The notes under the pieces: model-generated | Told to the model about the DNA's origin: nothing | The model's input: only the letters and a program-made list of their open reading frames with translations | Databases searched by the model: none | Source: Corynebacterium jeikeium | GTDB taxonomy: Bacteria; Actinomycetota; Actinomycetes; Mycobacteriales; Mycobacteriaceae | Length of the DNA: 64,000 bases | NCBI GenBank assembly: GCA_003955985.1 | Contig: CP033784.1 | Location: forward strand, 248,001-312,000 | Direction: 5' to 3' | Shown: one piece after another, positions 61,003 to 64,000 of the stretch | Numbering within the stretch: position 1 is the first letter of the stretch | Layout: every line of letters starts with the position of its first letter | Program-made: the position numbers and the translations under genes

Positions 61003-61892
61003 CTAAGGGACAGTCGTGGAATCGCGACGCAAGCTCGGGGCTGTATCTGCCGAAGTGGTTGACCAATAGTTTGCCGCCGCACCTAGTCAGCGCTGATTAC
61101 GGTGCGGCAGGCCACGCCAGCAGTACCAGCCACGCCAGCAGTACCAGCCACGCCAGCAGTACCAGCCACGACGCAACAGACCACTCGGAGCAGAAGGTGG
61201 CCGGTCGCTCCGCTTCGTCGTCAAGCGTGAAGCGCGCGTTTGCGAAGTTGCGGCGAGACTCCTCGACGCAGGAGAAACCGTTGCGGAATCCTGCGCGGTC
61301 GGCGGTGTTGGTGCTGCTCAGCGGTGATGCGGAGGCGCATCAGCGGCCGGAGGATGCCAGTGTGGTGCTCATTCACAGGGCGACAACGCTGCGTAAGCAT
61401 GCAGGTCAGATGGCATTTCCGGGCGGTCATATCGACCCCGGGGACCTGGACGAGGTCGATACCGCGCTGCGTGAAGCAGAGGAAGAAACCGGGCTGGACC
61501 GAAAGACGGTGACGCCGATGCGGGTGCTGGACTCGATTGATATTTCGCGGACTGGGTTCGCGGTCAATCCGGTGCTGGCGTACTGGCATGCACCGCATCC
61601 GCTGCACGCGGTCAACCCTGCGGAGACGGAATCGGTATTCAACGTGCCAATCAGCCATCTGACAAATCCGGACAACCGCATGATGCTGGGCTATCACGGC
61701 TGGACAGGGCCGGCATTTAAGGTTGGTGACTTCGTCGTTTGGGGCTTTACCGGCGGCGTGCTGTCCTACTTGCTGGATGTGGCCGGCTGGTCGGAACCGT
61801 GGGACGACACCAACGTGCAGAAACTTTTGCCGGTGCTCGCGCGTTCCGCTAATGGTGAAAAGCTGTCCGTACTGAAGGGAGGCCGACGATGA
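60999..61892 (+). CDS. NUDIX hydrolase, CoA pyrophosphatase type
   Basis: A 297-residue protein. The CoA-specific UPF0035 signature LRKHAGQMAFPGGHIDPGD leads into the NUDIX box with TALREAEEETGLD. It likely splits coenzyme A derivatives to 4-phosphopantetheine and 3',5'-ADP, as CoA-type NUDIX enzymes do. Residues about 37-57 contain three ASSTSH repeats coded by three copies of an 18-base unit (around 61110-61170), located in a Ser/Thr-rich insert ahead of the domain. GTG start overlapping the TlpA-like stop by 4 bases. Confidence 0.88.
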   Translation: MTKGQSWNRDASSGLYLPKWLTNSLPPHLVSADYGAAGHASSTSHASSTSHASSTSHDATDHSEQKVAGRSASSSSVKRAFAKLRRDSSTQEKPLRNPARSAVLVLLSGDAEAHQRPEDASVVLIHRATTLRKHAGQMAFPGGHIDPGDLDEVDTALREAEEETGLDRKTVTPMRVLDSIDISRTGFAVNPVLAYWHAPHPLHAVNPAETESVFNVPISHLTNPDNRMMLGYHGWTGPAFKVGDFVVWGFTGGVLSYLLDVAGWSEPWDDTNVQKLLPVLARSANGEKLSVLKGGRR

Positions 61893-63085
61893 TGCCTGCA
61901 ATCGCTGTGTTTGACGTTGCGCTGCTGGCGGTTTTCATTTTCGCGCTCGTCGTTGGCTGGCAGCAGGGCGCCGTCTCGTCGATTATGGCCATTTTGGGCG
62001 TTGTCCTGGGCTTGGTTATTGGTGTGCCCTTGGCGCCGCTAGCTATGGCGCAGGTCGAGAATCAGTCGGGAAAGGTTCTTCTGGGCCTCGGCACGGTGAT
62101 TCTGTTCGCCCTGATTGGTCATGCGGTGGGAACAGTGGCAGGGCAGTCGCTGCGGAATACCATTCGCTCGCCGTTGGCAGTCGGCCTGGATTCGAGCCTT
62201 GGTGCCATCGTGCAGTCCGTGACTGCGCTGGTAGTGACATGGATGATCGCCGTACCCCTGGCCACCGCCGTGCCCGGGCAGTTCGCCGACTGGGTGCGTG
62301 AGTCCAAGGGCATGAACCTCATTGACCAGGTCGCGCCCGACGAATGGAGTGACGGCTTCAGTGGCATCCTCCGTCAGCTCCGCGACGATGGAATGCCCGC
62401 CATCGCTCCGCCATTCGGCTACAAGCAGAACGTCCCCGATGAACCCGCCGACCCCAATGTGATTTCACAAGGTGTCGTCGACAGTATTCGACCGTCCATC
62501 GTCCGCGTCTTGGGCGAGGCCCCGCAGTGCGAACGCTTGCTGCAGGGCACGGGCTTTGTCATCGCACCGGATCTGATTCTCACCAACGCGCACGTGGTCG
62601 CCGGCGCCACCACTGTTCGGCTGGAAACTGTGGTCGGCATGGCTGACGCAAACGTCGTGCACTACGATCCGCTTGACGACGTCGCCTTGCTCCGGACCAC
62701 CGACCTACCCCTGGAGCCCATGCAGTGGGCGGACCAGGAAGCTCGTCCGGGTGATGACGCGGTAGTGCTGGGCTTTCCCGAGTCCGGCCCCTTTAAAGCC
62801 ACGCCTGCGCGCGTGACGGAGAACATTATTATTCGAGGCCCGGATATTTATTCGTCGACTCGACACGAGCGCCAGTCCTATGTTCTGAAGGCAGATGTGC
62901 GCCACGGCAACTCGGGCGGACCACTGATTACGCCACAGGGTCAGATCCTGGGCTTGGTCTTCGGTGCCGGTGTGAACAATGACCAGACTGGTTACGCGCT
63001 GACGCACGCCGAGGTCCAGCCACACATTGATGAGGCGATGAATCACTACGGGGCCATCAGCACGCAGGAGTGCGTGGCGGGGTAA
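61889..63085 (+). CDS. marP: Membrane serine protease MarP
   Basis: A 398-residue protein with four N-terminal membrane helices (residues about 5-125, CvpA-like) and an extracytoplasmic chymotrypsin-fold protease. The triad is His235 in LTNAHVV, Asp264 in PLDDVALL and Ser342 in HGNSGGPL. Cys214 and Cys395 occupy the positions that form the activating disulfide in M. tuberculosis MarP (Rv3671c), and that protein has nearly the same length. MarP protects against acid and oxidative stress by activating a wall hydrolase in mycobacteria. It overlaps the NUDIX gene by 4 bases. Confidence 0.93.
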   Translation: MMPAIAVFDVALLAVFIFALVVGWQQGAVSSIMAILGVVLGLVIGVPLAPLAMAQVENQSGKVLLGLGTVILFALIGHAVGTVAGQSLRNTIRSPLAVGLDSSLGAIVQSVTALVVTWMIAVPLATAVPGQFADWVRESKGMNLIDQVAPDEWSDGFSGILRQLRDDGMPAIAPPFGYKQNVPDEPADPNVISQGVVDSIRPSIVRVLGEAPQCERLLQGTGFVIAPDLILTNAHVVAGATTVRLETVVGMADANVVHYDPLDDVALLRTTDLPLEPMQWADQEARPGDDAVVLGFPESGPFKATPARVTENIIIRGPDIYSSTRHERQSYVLKADVRHGNSGGPLITPQGQILGLVFGAGVNNDQTGYALTHAEVQPHIDEAMNHYGAISTQECVAG

Positions 63086-63168
63086 GCGGCAAGTTGTGTG
63101 TCTGTGGGCAGGGCAGCCCCTAGTCCCAGCCGCAGGAGAGTTCTGGCTGGCTTCAGCCGTGCCGGAGC

Positions 63169-64000
63169 CTAAGATCCCTCCGGCAACCAGTGCAGGTGAT
63201 CTCTGATTGCCTGCACCACAGCCTGCGGTTTCTCTACCGGCAGGAAGTGCCCACAGCCCGGGATGACGCGCACGTGGGTGGAGCTGAGCTCCACCAGCGC
63301 AGGTGGGGTACGAGTGTCCTGCTCGCCGACGAGCAGCACCGTGTGCTCATCGTTTTTCGACGAGCCCTCCATCGCACCCAACCACTTGCGGAAAGCGACC
63401 GGAGCCGGTCGCGTCCACCAATTCATGTGAGCCAGTGCAGGGCGGAGTGCACCACTGGTCAGGCTGTCAGCCATGAGTTCCGCGGTCTGTTTCCCCTCAG
63501 GGGTCTCGGCGAACCCCTCCCCGGCGGTGGACATGGACTCGCGCACGATGCGGTCAATGAGCCGCTGCTGGCGAGCCTCAGCTGCCTGCGTGCTGAACTT
63601 ATTGCGACGCAACCGCGGTACCCGTGGCCGCGAGTCCCACCACGAACGGCGCAGCAGCGGGGCAAGGCTATTGCGGAAGTCCTCCGACCACGGGCTCTTC
63701 AACTGGTTGAGCCACACCTTCGGATGTGCAGCACCACAACCAATAATTCCGGTAACAAGATTCGGCTGCCGCGAGGCCAGCGTCCATGCCACCCACGTGC
63801 CGAACCCCTGACAGACCAGCAGTGCGGTCGAGTGCCCCAACGAGCGAATCGACGAGGCGATGTCCTGGGCCGCCTCAAACGGATCGTAGCCATGCGGTGT
63901 TCGGTCGGACTGACCGTAGCCACGCATAGAAATAGCCACAGCGTGCACGGGGAGGGGGTCGCCCGAGTCGTCGTTAAGCATTGGCAAAACCTCGCGCCAT
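63169..64000 (-). CDS. Alpha/beta hydrolase, EphE-like (partial, 5' end outside)
   Basis: At least 276 residues; the frame is open to the window edge (WREVLPMLND), so the start lies beyond 64000. The fold is recognisable from SMRGYGQSDRTPHGYDPF, the elbow LVCQGFGTWVAW and the C-terminal IPGCGHFLPVEKPQAVVQ with the catalytic His. At the nucleophile position, where epoxide hydrolases have Asp (GHDWG) and esterases Ser, this protein has Gly (CQGFG). It may therefore lack normal hydrolase activity. The place next to marP matches Rv3670 (ephE). Convergent with marP. Confidence 0.8.
   Translation of the reverse strand, partial: WREVLPMLNDDSGDPLPVHAVAISMRGYGQSDRTPHGYDPFEAAQDIASSIRSLGHSTALLVCQGFGTWVAWTLASRQPNLVTGIIGCGAAHPKVWLNQLKSPWSEDFRNSLAPLLRRSWWDSRPRVPRLRRNKFSTQAAEARQQRLIDRIVRESMSTAGEGFAETPEGKQTAELMADSLTSGALRPALAHMNWWTRPAPVAFRKWLGAMEGSSKNDEHTVLLVGEQDTRTPPALVELSSTHVRVIPGCGHFLPVEKPQAVVQAIRDHLHWLPEGS

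Overview
This window is a chromosomal segment of a Corynebacterium species. Four things point there: SpaA-type sortase pili with LPxTG and LAxTG signals, DtxR-like iron boxes next to siderophore genes, a GlxR (Crp-family) regulator of typical corynebacterial length, and a right-hand gene block that matches the Mycobacterium tuberculosis Rv3670-Rv3683 neighbourhood (EphE-like, MarP, NUDIX, TlpA-like, Nth, Crp, metallo-beta-lactamase, RidA, WhiB4, PonA2, metallophosphoesterase). The species cannot be fixed from the sequence alone.

Layout. 1-1196: end of lysC, then asd. 1197-8305: a repeat-rich gap, a siderophore uptake operon (lipoprotein, two permeases, ATPase) convergent with a siderophore-interacting reductase, each preceded by a DtxR-like box. 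This locus is bracketed by a full IS3-family element on the right and an 87-bp copy of that element's right end on the left. 8611-10935: a Gly/Gln-repeat protein and an IS30-family element with a frameshifted transposase. 11634-23503: a surface-assembly region with a thioester (TED) adhesin carrying three T-Q ester-type domains but no sorting signal, a class F sortase, a small secreted protein, and then a Spa pilus operon (backbone pilin, class C sortase, LALTG minor pilin, VWA tip pilin). 23610-24242: a secreted trypsin-like protease. 25056-27921: an Asp23/AmaP envelope operon. One of its proteins has a Gls24-like head and a basic tail of about 18 copies of an 11-residue Pro/Arg repeat. 27980-31919: sigC and an efflux module (FtsX-type permease, ATPase, membrane-fusion adaptor). 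32281-34831: katA and two small acidic paralogues of unknown function. 35420-41772: a six-gene Mrp Na+/H+ antiporter operon.

42228-50826 is an 8.6-kb integrative element in tRNA-Pro(CGG), with 96-bp direct repeats as attL and attR. It has integrase, XRE repressor, excisionase-like HTH protein, a DnaB-N-like protein, an AAA/RecA-type ATPase, a phage-type WhiB, a coiled-coil scaffold-like protein and an HK97-type capsid protein. I see no terminase, portal, tail or lysis genes, so it looks like a phage satellite or minimal prophage of the phiRv1/phiRv2 layout. 51029-64000 is the conserved actinobacterial core block, ending in a hydrolase gene cut by the window edge.

Most operons are tightly packed with 1-14-bp overlaps. 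Several core genes (yqeY, nth, the small 55761 gene, perhaps ponA2) have a TANNNT box 7-9 bases before the start and no Shine-Dalgarno sequence, which suggests leaderless mRNAs. The least explained items are the capsid-bearing element, the 11-residue repeat tail, the adhesin without an anchor, and the small acidic protein pair.
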